A DNA stretch of 64,000 nt from JACRCT01 sp049841135 (GTDB taxonomy: Bacteria > Myxococcota > Myxococcia > Myxococcales > UBA5297). The notes under the pieces were generated by a model. That model was not told the DNA's origin and searched no databases. It worked only from the letters and a program-made list of their open reading frames with translations. The stretch is taken from positions 1,736,001 through 1,800,000 of the forward strand of contig JASGHK010000005.1 of assembly GCA_049841135.1 (NCBI GenBank), in the 5' to 3' direction. Shown here piece after piece: positions 1 through 8,884 of this stretch. The position numbers and the translations under genes were made by a program. Each line of letters starts with the position of its first letter. The stretch's first letter is position 1.

Positions 1-109
1 CGATCCTCGAGCCTCGGCGAGGGCGGAAGAGGAGGATGGCGACGGAGACGGCCAAGAGGACGAGCGCGGTCACGGCGCCGACGAAGAAGCCCAGGGCCTG
101 TGGGGGCAT
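1..109 (-). CDS. N-terminus of a membrane protein, cut by the left edge
   Basis: Thirty-six codons are visible, reading leftward off the window. The ATG at 109 follows GGAGG at a five-base spacing, a strong ribosome-binding site. The peptide starts MPPQALGFFVGAV and continues as one hydrophobic helix of about 22 residues ending in RPRRGSR, so the first segment is a signal anchor or transmembrane helix with a positive cytoplasmic or stop-transfer flank. Sensor kinases and single-pass membrane proteins begin like this, but nothing beyond the helix is available, so no function is assigned. It is divergent from the epimerase at 354. Confidence 0.6.
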   Translation of the reverse strand, partial: MPPQALGFFVGAVTALVLLAVSVAILLFRPRRGSRI

Positions 110-197
110 GCGCACCTCCGGAGTCGGGACACTCCATCGCCCGGAAGGCGGCGGAGCGTCAACCACGTCTGCCTGGTTCGGGGTCGCCGGTCACATC

Positions 198-224
198 GGT
201 CCCATCAGTCGCATAGGACCTAGA
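198..224. repeat. 9-bp-period minisatellite (GTCC family)
   Basis: Three degenerate nine-base units starting GTCCCATCA, GTCGCATAG, GACCTAGAG. Similar nine-base arrays occur at 9691-9712, 15482-15517 and 62191-62234. It lies in the intergenic stretch between the divergent gene at 109 and the epimerase at 354; nothing else recognisable is in that 244-bp gap. Confidence 0.5.
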
Positions 225-353
225 GGACGAATGGGACTCACCGAGCTCGCCGAGCTCACCGTCCCGGTGTCCCGCCGACGACCTTGCCGTTGGGGACGGA
301 TTTGCTACGGTCGCGCCTCCTTTGATTCCCAGGACCAACCTCGGAGGCAGCAC

Positions 354-1353
354 ATGAAGGTCGCGGTCGTCGGCGCATCCGGACACATCGGCGGAAACCT
401 CGTCCGCGCGCTGCTCGAGGCCGGCCACGAAGTCCGCGCGCTCTACACCAAGGACACGCGGCCGCTCGACGGGCTCAAGCTCGAGACGATGAAGGCCAAC
501 GTGCTCGACCCGGCGAGCCTCGAGGCCGCCTTCGAGGGCCGCGAGGTCGTCTTCCACCTCGCCGGCAAGATCACCGTCAACGGCGACCCGGACGGCATGG
601 TCAACCGCATCAACGGCGAGGGCGTGCGCAACGTCTGCGAGGCGGTGCTCAAGAAGGGCGTGCGCCGCCTGGTGCACTTCAGCTCGATCCACGCCTTCCA
701 GCACAACCCCTGGGACCAGCCGCTCGACGAGACCCGGCCGCTGTGCATCGAGGCCCCGGGCGTCTGCCTGACCTACGACGCCAGCAAGGCCCGCGGCGAG
801 CACGTGATCCGCGAGTACCTGAACAAGGGCCTGGACGCAGTCATCGTCAACCCCACCGCGGTCCTGGGGCCCATCGACTTCAAGCCCTCGGCGATGGGCG
901 GCGCCATCCTGATGGTCGCGCGCAAGAGCCTGCCGATGCTCCCCGACGCCGGCTTCGACTGGGTGGACGTGCGCGACATCGCCAAGGGCGCCATCGCCGC
1001 GGCGGAGAAGGGGCGCAAGGGCGAGAAGTACCTCTTGGGCGGCAAGTGGCGGCCGTTCTCCGACCTGGCGCACCTGGTGGGCAAGGAGACGGGCGTGAAG
1101 GTGCCCTCGCTCAAGTCGCCCATCTGGCTGGCCAAGGTCGGCGTGCCGTTCGCGACGGCGTGGGCGGGCGTGACCGGCAGCCGGCCGCTCTTCACCTTCG
1201 AGTCGCTGACCACGCTGTCGACCAGCCACAAGGACATCCGCCACACCAAGGCCGAGAAGGAGCTGGGGTACAGCTGCCGGCCGCTCGAGGAGACCATCGC
1301 CGACGCCATCAAGTGGTTCGTGGACAACGGCGTGATTCTCGAAGAAGGCCTAA
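354..1353 (+). CDS. NAD(P)-dependent epimerase/dehydratase (extended SDR), frameshifted at the 3' end
   Basis: The ATG at 354 follows GGAGG and opens an extended short-chain dehydrogenase. The Rossmann motif VGASGHIGGNLV is at residues 4-15, the substrate-pocket strand HFSSIHAF near 106, and the catalytic Tyr/Lys pair YDASKARGE near 141, followed by the NPTAVLGP motif typical of dihydroflavonol-4-reductase-like epimerases. About 325 residues fit the family. The frame has no stop here and would run on through the next gene; one frame over, FSKKA plus TAA ends at 1353, one base before the GTG of the following gene. I infer a one-base indel near 1335-1340 and give 1353 as the real end. The substrate is unknown. 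Confidence 0.85.
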
Positions 1354-2272
1354 GTGAGCGCGACTCCCCTGCCGTACCTGGGCGAAGCCCTGTCTCTCGG
1401 ATGCGCCGCTGCCTGGGGGGTCAGCGTCATCCTCTTCAAGCGTTCGGAGGAGGTCTCGCCTTGGGCGATGAACCTCTTCAAGAACAGCGTGGCGTTCGTG
1501 CTGTTCGGCCTGACGCTGCTGGTGATGGGCGACGCCATCCCGCGGGACCGCACGCCCGAGGACTGGGCGCGGATCATCCTGAGCGGCGTGTTGGGCCTGG
1601 CGGTGGCCGACACCCTCTTCCTCGAGGCGCTGCGCCGCATCGGCGCCGGGATGATGGCCATCATCGACTGCATCTACGCGCCGCTGGTGGCGCTGTTCTC
1701 GGTGCTCATCCTCGGCGAGAAGCTGGGGCTGGGGTTCATGGCGGGGGCGGCGTTGGTGGTGGGCGGGCTGTTCGCGGCGACGACCAGCGGGGAGGGGCTG
1801 CGCGAGGCGGCGGCGGTGGCCAAGGAGCACCTGGGCGGCGTGGTGCTCGGGGTCACGTCCATCGTCATCATGGCCTTCGGCGTGATCCTGGCGAAGCCGG
1901 TGCTCGACAACTCCGGGCTGGTGGAGACGACGTTCACGCGCATGGGCGCCGGGTCGATCTCGCTGGCGATCTGATGTGGCGCTGCTCCGCAAGGACCGCG
2001 GGGCCATCTTCAAGGTCTTCGTGCCGCAGAAGGTCTGGAGACGGCTCGTTCCGGCGATGTTCCTGGGCACCTACGTGTCGATGCTGCTCTGGCTGGGAGG
2101 CGTGAAGTACACGAGCAGCACCTCGGCGGCATCCGTGCTCAACCAGCTCTCCGTGCTCTTCACGCTGGTGCTGGCGCGGGTGTGGCTCAAGGAGCCGATG
2201 AGCACGCGCAAGATGCTGGGCGGCGCCTCGTCGCTCGCCGGGGCGATCGTGATTTTGCTGGCGACGGGGTAG
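1354..2272 (+). CDS. EamA/DMT-family transporter, frameshifted
   Basis: GTG at 1354 directly follows the TAA of the epimerase, suggesting translational coupling. The first frame (1354-1974) encodes five to six hydrophobic helices with the EamA signature: LSLGCAAAWGVSVILFKRS at the N-terminus, then the first repeat ending around FMAGAALVVGGLF. It stops at 1974. The second repeat continues in another frame from 1976 (VALLRKDRG through SMLLWLGGVKYTSSTSAA to LAGAIVILLATG, end 2272). Joining the two gives about 305 residues and ten helices, the normal size for a drug/metabolite transporter of the inner membrane. A one-base loss near 1970-1976 is the simplest explanation. Substrate unknown. Confidence 0.8.
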
Positions 2273-2286
2273 CAGACGTGTAGTAC

Positions 2287-2403
2287 CCGGCCTCCGTGCC
2301 GGGGGCATCCATAAGGTCCAGCATCCGAAGCGCGCTGACGGAGCTGCCGGCCTCCGCGCCGGGACGGGCATCCGAGCCGAAAAGGAGAGTCCGAAGCGCG
2401 CTG
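2287..2403. repeat. Two imperfect direct repeats with GC hairpins
   Basis: The 369-bp stretch 2273-2641 holds no gene. It contains two diverged copies (2287-2337 and 2347-2403). Each begins with the hairpin-forming CCGGCCTCCGNGCCGGG and ends with TCCGAAGCGCGCTG. The first hairpin lies 15 bases after the transporter stop and could also serve as a terminator, though no T-tract follows. Further right the stretch carries two copies of the dispersed CCCCGAGCTTGTCGAGGGG repeat. Confidence 0.5.
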
Positions 2404-2522
2404 TTCGAACGCCAAGAAGTCCTGGCGACAGATCAACGATGCGGGCCCAAGACCAGGCCCAGTAATTCCAAGTACTTACAAGGCTGTCCTCAGCAAATTC
2501 AAGGACTTGGCAGCTATCGACA

Positions 2523-2540
2523 CCCCGAGCTTGTCGAGGG
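2523..2540. repeat. Dispersed repeat CCCCGAGCTTGTCGAGGG
   Basis: One copy of a near-palindromic element (arms CCCCGAGC / the reverse of CTCGGGG type around TTGTCG). Other copies: 2614-2632, 3488-3506, 4744-4762, and a shortened one at 32046. It is intergenic here. Confidence 0.6.
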
Positions 2541-2613
2541 TCAGGTCTCGGTCGCTACGGGCTGTGTTGTTGGCTCGGATCGTTTTGGAAGGACGGGGGG
2601 ATTCGAGGGCTGG

Positions 2614-2632
2614 CCCCTCGACGAGCTCGGGG
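2614..2632. repeat. Dispersed repeat, inverted copy CCCCTCGACGAGCTCGGGG
   Basis: Opposite orientation to the copy at 2523, about 90 bp away. It is preceded by GAGGGCTGGCC, a flank it shares with the copy at 3488. Both sit downstream of the minus-strand ATP-grasp and metallophosphoesterase genes or beside them. Confidence 0.6.
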
Positions 2633-2641
2633 TCGGAGTGT

Positions 2642-3442
2642 CTACCTCCGTCGCGACCGCACATGCTCCAGCCGGGACCACTTCCGGTCGTCTGCGCTCG
2701 CACCCGTCTCAACCACACAAGCCCTTCGCAGCACCGGAAGCACCTCCCGCGCATCGCAGCCGCACAGCCCGGCGGCCCAGCAGGCATTGGCCTCCACCAC
2801 CGCCCACCCGCGATCGCTCGTGCGGCCGACATCGACGACCACCGCCGCCGGCAGCTCGACCGCGGCGTCCGCCAGCAGCGCCTCGAGGAAGCCAGAAGCC
2901 TCCTGCCGCTCGGTTGCTGAAAGCGGCCACTCGCCGGCAGCGTCCCGCGCGACCTCGCCGCCGCGGATGTAGGCCGACAGCGCAGCGATTCGCCGCTCGA
3001 GGACGAACGCGCGGACCTCCAGCTCGAACTTGGCCGGTTCCGAGATGAGCACCGAGGCCGTCCCCGGAAAGTCGCCCGCAGGCTCGACCTCGCAGCCGTT
3101 GGCGTAGACCCGCGCCGGAAAGATCTTCTCGTCCACCGGCTTGACGAACGCCGGCACGGAGAGCCCCCGCGCTTCCTCCAGCGTCGCTAACCGGATCGCC
3201 CGCTTCCGGAATCGCTCCGGCAGGTGCGCCGGCCAGTCCTCGGTCGGCTCGAGCAGCATCAGCCCCAGCGCCGGTGCCGCCGCGTCGGCGAGCAGTGTCT
3301 CGCCGTACAGCACGGGTTCGCGGATGCCCGTCGGCACCGCATAAGTCATCAGTCGCTCGACCTCCCAGCCCGCGGCCACGGCGGCGCGCCAGACGGCGTT
3401 CGAGTCATCGCTGTAGCGGCGGGAGAGGAGGAGCGTCGGCAT
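2642..3442 (-). CDS. ATP-grasp domain protein (DUF4343-like)
   Basis: A 266-residue cytoplasmic protein with an ATP-grasp layout: an N-terminal recognition region (LLLSRRYSDDSNAVWRAA), the central lysine-bearing strand VPAFVKPVDEKIFPARVY that would bind ATP phosphate, FELEVRAFVLERRI, and a C-terminal metal-binding strand VVVDVGRTSDRGWAVVEAN whose Asp/Glu/Asn fit Mg2+ coordination. Such stand-alone ATP-grasp proteins ligate a carboxylate to an amine or thiol, but the substrate is unknown and no partner gene is adjacent. The last 25 residues (ASADDRKWSRLEHVRSRRR) are low-quality sequence that may be read-through. ATG at 3442 is the only reasonable start. Confidence 0.75.
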   Translation of the reverse strand: MPTLLLSRRYSDDSNAVWRAAVAAGWEVERLMTYAVPTGIREPVLYGETLLADAAAPALGLMLLEPTEDWPAHLPERFRKRAIRLATLEEARGLSVPAFVKPVDEKIFPARVYANGCEVEPAGDFPGTASVLISEPAKFELEVRAFVLERRIAALSAYIRGGEVARDAAGEWPLSATERQEASGFLEALLADAAVELPAAVVVDVGRTSDRGWAVVEANACWAAGLCGCDAREVLPVLRRACVVETGASADDRKWSRLEHVRSRRR

Positions 3443-3487
3443 GGCCGGCAGGATAGGCCAGAAGAAGACGCAAGCATTGAGGGCTGG

Positions 3488-3506
3488 CCCCTCGACGAGC
3501 TCGGGG
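3488..3506. repeat. Dispersed repeat CCCCTCGACGAGCTCGGGG
   Basis: Copy with the same orientation as 2614-2632, located between the stop of the metallophosphoesterase (3530) and the start of the ATP-grasp gene (3442). The shared upstream flank GAGGGCTGGCC shows the mobile unit is longer than the 19-bp core. Confidence 0.6.
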
Positions 3507-3529
3507 TGTCGAAGGCGGGATGCCCGAGG

Positions 3530-4732
3530 TCAGGCGCGAGTCAGCCGCAGCTCGGCGATCTCCGGCGGCGCCATCAGCCGCAGCGGCGGGCCCCAGAAGC
3601 CGGTCCCGCGGTGCGTGTACACCCGCACGCCGCCGACGTCCGCCATCCCCGCCAGGACCGGCTGCTGCAGCCGCACGAAGTACTTCCAGGGGAAGAACTG
3701 CCCGCCGTGCGTGTGCCCGGAGAGCTGCAGGTCGATGCCCAGCCCGCCGGCCTGGAACGCGGTCCTCGGCTGGTGCGCGAGCAGGACGCGCGGTGCCTCC
3801 CGCGGCGCGCCCTCGAAGGCGAGGTCCGGCCGCGATGCATGCCCCTCCACGAAGCTGCCGCCGTCGTGATCGGTGACCCCGGCGATGACCAGCCGGGCCT
3901 TCCCGCGGTGCACGACCTTGTGCTCGTTGAGCAGCACGTGGAAGCCGAGCCGGCGCATCTCGGCGAGCCAGCCGCCCAGCCCGTTGAAGTACTCGTGGTT
4001 GCCGGTGCAGAAGTAGACGCCGTCCCTGGCCTTCAGGCCGCCCAGCGGCGCGATCTCGTCGTGGACCTTGGCGGCGGTGCCGTCGGCCATGTCCCCGGTG
4101 AGCGCGATGGCGTCCGGCGAGAGTTCGTTGACCTGGTCCACCAGCCGCTGCGTCCAGCGCCGGCCCACGGTGTCGCCCACGTGCAGGTCGCTCAGCTGCA
4201 CGATGCGGTAGCCCTCGAGCTCCTCCGGGAGGTTGGCGATGGGGACGTCGATCCTCTCGACCTTGGCCTTGCCCAGCGCGCGGACCGCGCCCCAGACCCC
4301 CGACGGCACCACCAGCGCGAAGACCACCGCGACTTCGGCCAGCCCCCAGCGAGGCGCGTGCGTCACGACCGAGGCCAGCGCCGAGACGAGATCCACCGCG
4401 GCCACCGCGAAGAGCGAGAGCGCGAAGAGGCCCATCCAGGTGTAGCCGATGGCGTGGAAGACCCGGGCGATCGCCATCGGCAGCTTGCGCGCGGCGAACG
4501 CCAGGAAGAGCGAGCCGAAGAGCGTCGCCGTCAGAAGCCACGCTCCGGCCGCCACGCCGCCGGTCAGCGACAGCCCGGCGATCAGGCGCGAGGCGATGTA
4601 GACGTGAGCCCCGCCCAGGACGCCGAGCGCGAAGGTCGCGAAGAGGGCGTAGCGCAGGATGGTCGCGACCGGCACCTTGCCCCACTCGGGGCGCGCGCTG
4701 GCCTGTGACTCGATGACCTCGGTCTCTTCCAT
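3530..4732 (-). CDS. Membrane-anchored metallophosphoesterase (YkuE/calcineurin-like)
   Basis: 400 residues. The first 150 contain four hydrophobic segments (about 22-45, 55-80, 95-120, 132-152), then a calcineurin-like phosphoesterase domain with all metal motifs: QLSDLHVGD (Asp182, His184), GDMADG (213-218), GNHEY (244-248), and SGHTHGGQ near 350. The architecture matches YkuE-type proteins thought to hydrolyse phosphodiester or pyrophosphate bonds in lipid precursors at the membrane face; the substrate is not shown. The start at 4732 (MEETEVIE) is chosen because reading further upstream runs through a copy of the dispersed repeat at 4744-4762. The 166 bp upstream hold the promoter and no gene. 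Confidence 0.85.
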   Translation of the reverse strand: MEETEVIESQASARPEWGKVPVATILRYALFATFALGVLGGAHVYIASRLIAGLSLTGGVAAGAWLLTATLFGSLFLAFAARKLPMAIARVFHAIGYTWMGLFALSLFAVAAVDLVSALASVVTHAPRWGLAEVAVVFALVVPSGVWGAVRALGKAKVERIDVPIANLPEELEGYRIVQLSDLHVGDTVGRRWTQRLVDQVNELSPDAIALTGDMADGTAAKVHDEIAPLGGLKARDGVYFCTGNHEYFNGLGGWLAEMRRLGFHVLLNEHKVVHRGKARLVIAGVTDHDGGSFVEGHASRPDLAFEGAPREAPRVLLAHQPRTAFQAGGLGIDLQLSGHTHGGQFFPWKYFVRLQQPVLAGMADVGGVRVYTHRGTGFWGPPLRLMAPPEIAELRLTRA

Positions 4733-4743
4733 GACGTCCTTCA

Positions 4744-4762
4744 CCCCGAGCTTGTCGAGGGG
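4744..4762. repeat. Dispersed repeat CCCCGAGCTTGTCGAGGGG
   Basis: Copy immediately upstream of the metallophosphoesterase start, so it lies in its 5' untranslated or promoter region. The flank CAGGGTTCAGTCCTTGCC continues the element. Confidence 0.6.
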
Positions 4763-4928
4763 CCAGGGTTCAGTCCTTGCCTGACTCCGGCCCAGTGCTG
4801 GTGGGCGAGAAGATAACGCCGGCCGGAGATTGGCCGCCGAACCCACACAATTCTTAAGACATGTCCGGCCAGGCGGCCGGACGACCGGCCAGTCCGGCTG
4901 GGGGGATCGGCCTAACGAGCGCGGGCCG

Positions 4929-7439
4929 TCAATTGCACCCGCAGCCTTGGGTGGCGCTGCTGCTGTTGCGCGCGACCGGCGCGCCGAGGACGAAGTCCGC
5001 GACGTTGCTGCCGGTGTCGGTGCAGCCCAGGTTGGCCCGCTGGGCGCTCTTGGTGGCCGAAAGGTTGGCGGTCGGGCTGGTCTCGGAGCAGGTGGCCGAG
5101 CTCCCGTAGCCCACCTTGTCGACGATGACGGCGTCGGTCGGGCAGGCGCCGGAGATGACGGGCGTCGGGTCGCTCCGCATCAGCACGAGCTTGCCGCCGG
5201 TCGCCGACATGTCGATGGCGCCGCTGGTGGTGTCGGCCACGAGGTCTGCGGTCGGCAACGCTGCGCCCACAGCGGTGTTCGTCGACTTCTCCTGGACGAG
5301 GAAGTAGCCGCCCGCGGCGATGCTGCCGGACAGCTTGGTGTAGCTGGTCCAGGAGGTCCCGCTCGCGCTGCCGTAGCGGATGATCCAGTTGGTCAGGTCG
5401 ACCGGGCTGGCGCCGGGGTTGTGCAGCTCGATGAAGTCGTTGGTGTAGGTGGCGCCCGCGTTGCCGCCGCCGCCGTAGACCTGGCTGATGAGCACCTGCG
5501 TGGCGCAGGCCGCGCCGGTGGAGACGCAGGTGTAGCTCGAGTCGCACTCGGGGGTGGCGGGCGGGCAGTCGCCGCTCGTCAGGCAGCCCACGCACTGGCC
5601 GTTGGGGACGCCGGTGTTGCACTTCGGCCTGGGCGCGGCGCAGTGGGCGTTGGTCAGGCAGGTCACGCACTTGTTCTTCGAGGTGTCGCAGACGGGCGTG
5701 GGGGCCTGGCAGTCGGCGGCGGTCAGGCAGCCGGTCTTGTCGCAGCGCCCGCCGGGGATGGTGAGGTTGCAGGTCTCGGCCGCGGTGCAGCCGGCGGTGG
5801 CGGTGCAGACGACGCAGGTCTTGGTCGCGTCGCAGATCTTGGCGGTGCCGCTGGCGCAGTCGCTGGCCGACAGGCACCCCACGCACGCGCCGCCGGTGAC
5901 CGAGGTGTCGCACTTGGGCGTCGTGCCGCCGCAGCCGGTGGTGGAGGTGCAGGTCACGCACGCCTTCTTCGAGAGATCGCAGACGGGCCAGGCGGGCAGC
6001 TTGCAGTCGGTGCTGGAGAGGCACTCGACGCACTTGCCGCCCACGACGGTGGTGTCGCAGACCATCGACCCGCTGCAGCCGGCGCTGGCGGTGCAGGCCA
6101 CGCAGGTCTTGGAGACCGTGTCGCAGATGGGCGTGGTGCCGGAGCAGTTGAGGTTGGAGAGGCAGCCGACGCACTTGCCGCTGGTGACGCCCGTGTCGCA
6201 GACCTTGCCGGACGTGCAGCCCTTGTTGTCGGCGGTGCAGGTCACGCACTTGTGGGTGGCGACGTTGCACACCGGCGTGCCGCCGCCGCAGTGGGCGTCC
6301 GAGACGCAGCCGACGCAGCTGCCGCCCTGGACGGTGGTGTCGCAGGTCGATCCCGCGGCGCAGCCGGCCGAGGCGGTGCAGACCACGCACTGGTGGCTGA
6401 CGGTGTCGCAGATGGGCGTCGCCGCGTCGGTGCACTCGGTGTTGTTCAGGCAGCCCCGGCAGGTCTTGGAGGTGGCGTCGCAGATCTGCCCGGTGGAGCA
6501 GCCCTCGGTGGCGGTGCAGGCGACGCAGGTCTTGCTGACCGAGTCGCAGATGGGCGTCGTGCCCGAACACTGCGACCGGGTCAGGCAGGCGACGCAGGCG
6601 CCGCCGTGGCCGCTCTCGTCGCAGACCTTGCCGACGGGGCAGCCGAGCCCGCCCGAGCAGACGACGCAGGCGTGGCTGGTGGTGTCGCAGGTGGGGGTGC
6701 CTCCGGAGCAGTCGGCGTTGGAGTCGCAGCCGGTCTTGACGCAGCGGCCGCCGGGGCTGGTGGTGTCGCAGGTGTAGGCGCCGCTGCAGCCGGCCACCGC
6801 CGTGCAGACCACGCACTTCTTGGCGGTGCGGTCGCAGATGGGCGTCGCGGAGTAGCACTGGTTGTCGGAGGTGCAGCCCTTGCACTGGCCGAGCGCCACG
6901 GTGGTGTCGCAGGTCGTCCCCGCCGCGCAGCCCTCGGCGGCGTTGCAGACCACGCACTGGTGCAGGGTGTAGTCGCAGATGGGCGTCGCGCCGGTGCAGG
7001 TGTCGATGGTGCAGCCGCCCTCGATGCAGGTCCCCTCGCCGCTGGAGGTGTCGCAGGTCTGGCCGCCGGCGCAGCCCTCCTCCTCGGTGCACTCCACGCA
7101 GGTCTTGGTGAGCGGGTCGCAGGCGGGGGTCGGGTCGGCGCAGTTGCCGCTGGCCAGGCACTGCACGCACCGGCCGCCCTTGACGGTGGTGTCGCAGATC
7201 TCGCCCGGGTCGCAGCCCTTGCTCGACGTGCAGGCCTTGCAGGTCTTGGTGGCGGTGTCGCAGATGGGCGTCGAGCCGGAGCAGGCCGGGGTGCACGGAG
7301 CCTTGACGCAGGTCCCGCCCACGCAGCGCTGGCCGCTGGTGCCGCAGTCGGTGTCCTTGACGCACTGGTCGGACGGGCAGCCGGACAGGGCGGAGAGCGC
7401 CGCGGCCGCGGTGAAGGCGACGACGAGGAGACGGTTCAT
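4929..7439 (-). CDS. Cys-rich repeat lipoprotein with C-terminal lamin-tail domain
   Basis: 836 residues from ATG 7439. The signal peptide MNRLLVVAFTAAAALSALSGC ends in a lipobox, so it is probably exported and lipidated. Residues 25-620 are about sixteen tandem units of roughly 38 residues, each with a CxxC-type core such as CVxCTAxxGC, a GxxCDTT strand and GGxCVGC. The C-terminal 190 residues form a lamin-tail (LTD) domain, recognisable by VLISQVYGGGGN, DFIELHNPG and ADFVLGAPVARNSS. Such proteins are common in Myxococcota as outer-surface or secreted proteins of unknown role; LTD domains are inferred to bind surface partners or DNA-associated enzymes. It is a single gene, with no close partner. 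Confidence 0.85.
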   Translation of the reverse strand: MNRLLVVAFTAAAALSALSGCPSDQCVKDTDCGTSGQRCVGGTCVKAPCTPACSGSTPICDTATKTCKACTSSKGCDPGEICDTTVKGGRCVQCLASGNCADPTPACDPLTKTCVECTEEEGCAGGQTCDTSSGEGTCIEGGCTIDTCTGATPICDYTLHQCVVCNAAEGCAAGTTCDTTVALGQCKGCTSDNQCYSATPICDRTAKKCVVCTAVAGCSGAYTCDTTSPGGRCVKTGCDSNADCSGGTPTCDTTSHACVVCSGGLGCPVGKVCDESGHGGACVACLTRSQCSGTTPICDSVSKTCVACTATEGCSTGQICDATSKTCRGCLNNTECTDAATPICDTVSHQCVVCTASAGCAAGSTCDTTVQGGSCVGCVSDAHCGGGTPVCNVATHKCVTCTADNKGCTSGKVCDTGVTSGKCVGCLSNLNCSGTTPICDTVSKTCVACTASAGCSGSMVCDTTVVGGKCVECLSSTDCKLPAWPVCDLSKKACVTCTSTTGCGGTTPKCDTSVTGGACVGCLSASDCASGTAKICDATKTCVVCTATAGCTAAETCNLTIPGGRCDKTGCLTAADCQAPTPVCDTSKNKCVTCLTNAHCAAPRPKCNTGVPNGQCVGCLTSGDCPPATPECDSSYTCVSTGAACATQVLISQVYGGGGNAGATYTNDFIELHNPGASPVDLTNWIIRYGSASGTSWTSYTKLSGSIAAGGYFLVQEKSTNTAVGAALPTADLVADTTSGAIDMSATGGKLVLMRSDPTPVISGACPTDAVIVDKVGYGSSATCSETSPTANLSATKSAQRANLGCTDTGSNVADFVLGAPVARNSSSATQGCGCN

Positions 7440-7564
7440 GGCAGACGTCCTTCGGCTCGAAGGCGGCTCTCGGCAGCCGCCCGGGGGCGCGAGCGATGGT
7501 GGCTGCCATTGTCGCACCGGAAGGCGCCCGGGCGAAGAACTTGGCTCAGGGCCGGGCGGGACGC

Positions 7565-7969
7565 TCAGGGCTTCCGGGTGCGTGCGGCGCGGGCCTCGAG
7601 CGCCTCCAGGCGGGCTCGCTCGAAGTCCGGATCCTTCCGGTAGCGACGATCGAACCGTTCGCGGAGCCAGTCGAGGTGGGCGAAGCTCTCCAGCTCGTAC
7701 GCGGCGAGCGCCAGCGAGAGCGCTTCCGGGCCGTCCAGCTGCGCGCGCTGCAGGTCGAGCACGCGGGTCCAGTAGTCGAGCAGGCTCAGCTCGTGGAAGT
7801 TCCAACCGGCCGGGATGGGGTACGGCCCCACGGTGTCGCGGCGGAGGTTGCCGGCGAGGCGCCGCTGCAGCTCCGGGTCGGCGACGGTCGCCTCCTCGTC
7901 CTCATCGAAGCGAGACGGACGTGCGATCGCCGGCCATCTGGGGTCGCCGATGTGGCGCTGGTGGGCCAT
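7565..7969 (-). CDS. Conserved-looking hypothetical protein, 134 residues
   Basis: No family recognised. Starts 12 bases after the stop of the TPR gene (7982), so probably its operon partner. It is charged and soluble, with no signal peptide or membrane segment. Central features are the strand-like TVGPYPIPAGWNFHELSLL and a helical Arg/Glu-rich C-terminus (LRERFDRRYRKDPDFERARLE split over two helices). Codon third-position GC bias is that of a true gene. Confidence 0.6.
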   Translation of the reverse strand: MAHQRHIGDPRWPAIARPSRFDEDEEATVADPELQRRLAGNLRRDTVGPYPIPAGWNFHELSLLDYWTRVLDLQRAQLDGPEALSLALAAYELESFAHLDWLRERFDRRYRKDPDFERARLEALEARAARTRKP

Positions 7970-7981
7970 GCCGTCGCGGCC

Positions 7982-8809
7982 TTACTTCTTCGCGTCGAGG
8001 CGCTTGAGGGCCTCGCCGATCTTCGGGTTCTCGGGGTCGAGCTTCTGGGCCTTCTCGAGCGCGTCCTTGGCGCCGGCGGCGTCGCCCTTCTTCATCTTCA
8101 TCAGCCCCAGGTGGAACAGGGCGCGGACGTGGTCGGGCTTGAGCGCGACGGCCTGCTCGTAGGCGGCGATGGCCTCCTCGGTCTTGCCCAGGCACGCCCG
8201 GGCGTCGCCGAGGTGGGCGGCGGTGTCGGGGTTCTTCTTGTCGGCGGCGGCGGCCTTGGCGAGCGACGCGGCCGCGTCCTCGCACTTCTTGGCCAAGAGC
8301 TGGGCGTAGCCCAGGTCGCCCAGGATCTCGGTCTGGAACGGGGCGATCTTGAGCGCGGCGGAGAGCTCGGTGACCGCCTCGTCGGCCTTGCCCAGCAGCA
8401 TGAGCGTCGAGCCCAGCTCCTTGTGGGCCTCGGGGCGCTCCGGCGCGGCGGCGATGGCCTTGCGGTAGGCGTCGACGGCGCCCTCGGCGTCCTTCTGGAG
8501 ATCGCGCGTCATGCCGAGGAGCAGCCAGGCGTCATAGCGTTTGGCGTCCAGCGAGGTCGACTTGGCCAGGTGCTTCGCGGCCTCGGCGAGCTGGTCCTTG
8601 CGGGAGAGGCACAGGCCCAAGAGGTACTCGGCTTCCGCCTCGGCCTTGGGCTTGCCGGAGAGGGCTTCGGTGAGCGTGGCGATGGCCTTGTCGTTCTCGC
8701 CTTTGTCCGCGTACGCCTTGCCGACGGTGACGAGCTGGTCGGCGGAGTAGCCGGCCGGAGCGGCGGACATCGTGGAGAGAAGGGCTGTGAGGAGGAGGGC
8801 GGAAGGCAT
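7982..8809 (-). CDS. TPR-repeat periplasmic protein
   Basis: 275 residues. The N-terminus MPSALLLTALLSTMSAAPAG looks like a signal peptide. The remainder consists of about seven tetratricopeptide units, with the characteristic W/L-G-Y/A-P spacing seen in AYADKGENDKAIATLTEAL, AEYLLGLCLSRKDQLAEA and AHLGDARACLGKTEEAIAAY. TPR solenoids scaffold protein complexes; no partner can be named. The short gene at 7565 follows closely. There are 75 bp upstream before the zinc-ribbon/TPR gene ending at 8885, so all could be one transcription unit. Confidence 0.8.
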   Translation of the reverse strand: MPSALLLTALLSTMSAAPAGYSADQLVTVGKAYADKGENDKAIATLTEALSGKPKAEAEAEYLLGLCLSRKDQLAEAAKHLAKSTSLDAKRYDAWLLLGMTRDLQKDAEGAVDAYRKAIAAAPERPEAHKELGSTLMLLGKADEAVTELSAALKIAPFQTEILGDLGYAQLLAKKCEDAAASLAKAAAADKKNPDTAAHLGDARACLGKTEEAIAAYEQAVALKPDHVRALFHLGLMKMKKGDAAGAKDALEKAQKLDPENPKIGEALKRLDAKK

Positions 8810-8884
8810 GGTGGCAGGAGGGTAGCCCGGTTGGGGCCAGGTTCCGAATCCGAAAACGGGCGTCTGCTGGAACCTGGCGTCGTC

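Noticed and set aside
36..2105. A continuous 689-codon frame joining the epimerase and transporter region
   Set aside because: Only the first 330 codons from 354 match a family; the rest is an out-of-frame reading of the transporter. It results from the missing stop caused by an indel near 1337.
4830..7643. Long open frames opposite and beside the Cys-rich lamin-tail gene
   Set aside because: Repetitive Ala/Gly/Arg/Val sequence with no domain; typical of antisense frames over GC-rich repeats.
7982..8285. Small Arg/Pro-rich frames in the TPR gene
   Set aside because: Out of frame with the TPR protein and without family similarity.
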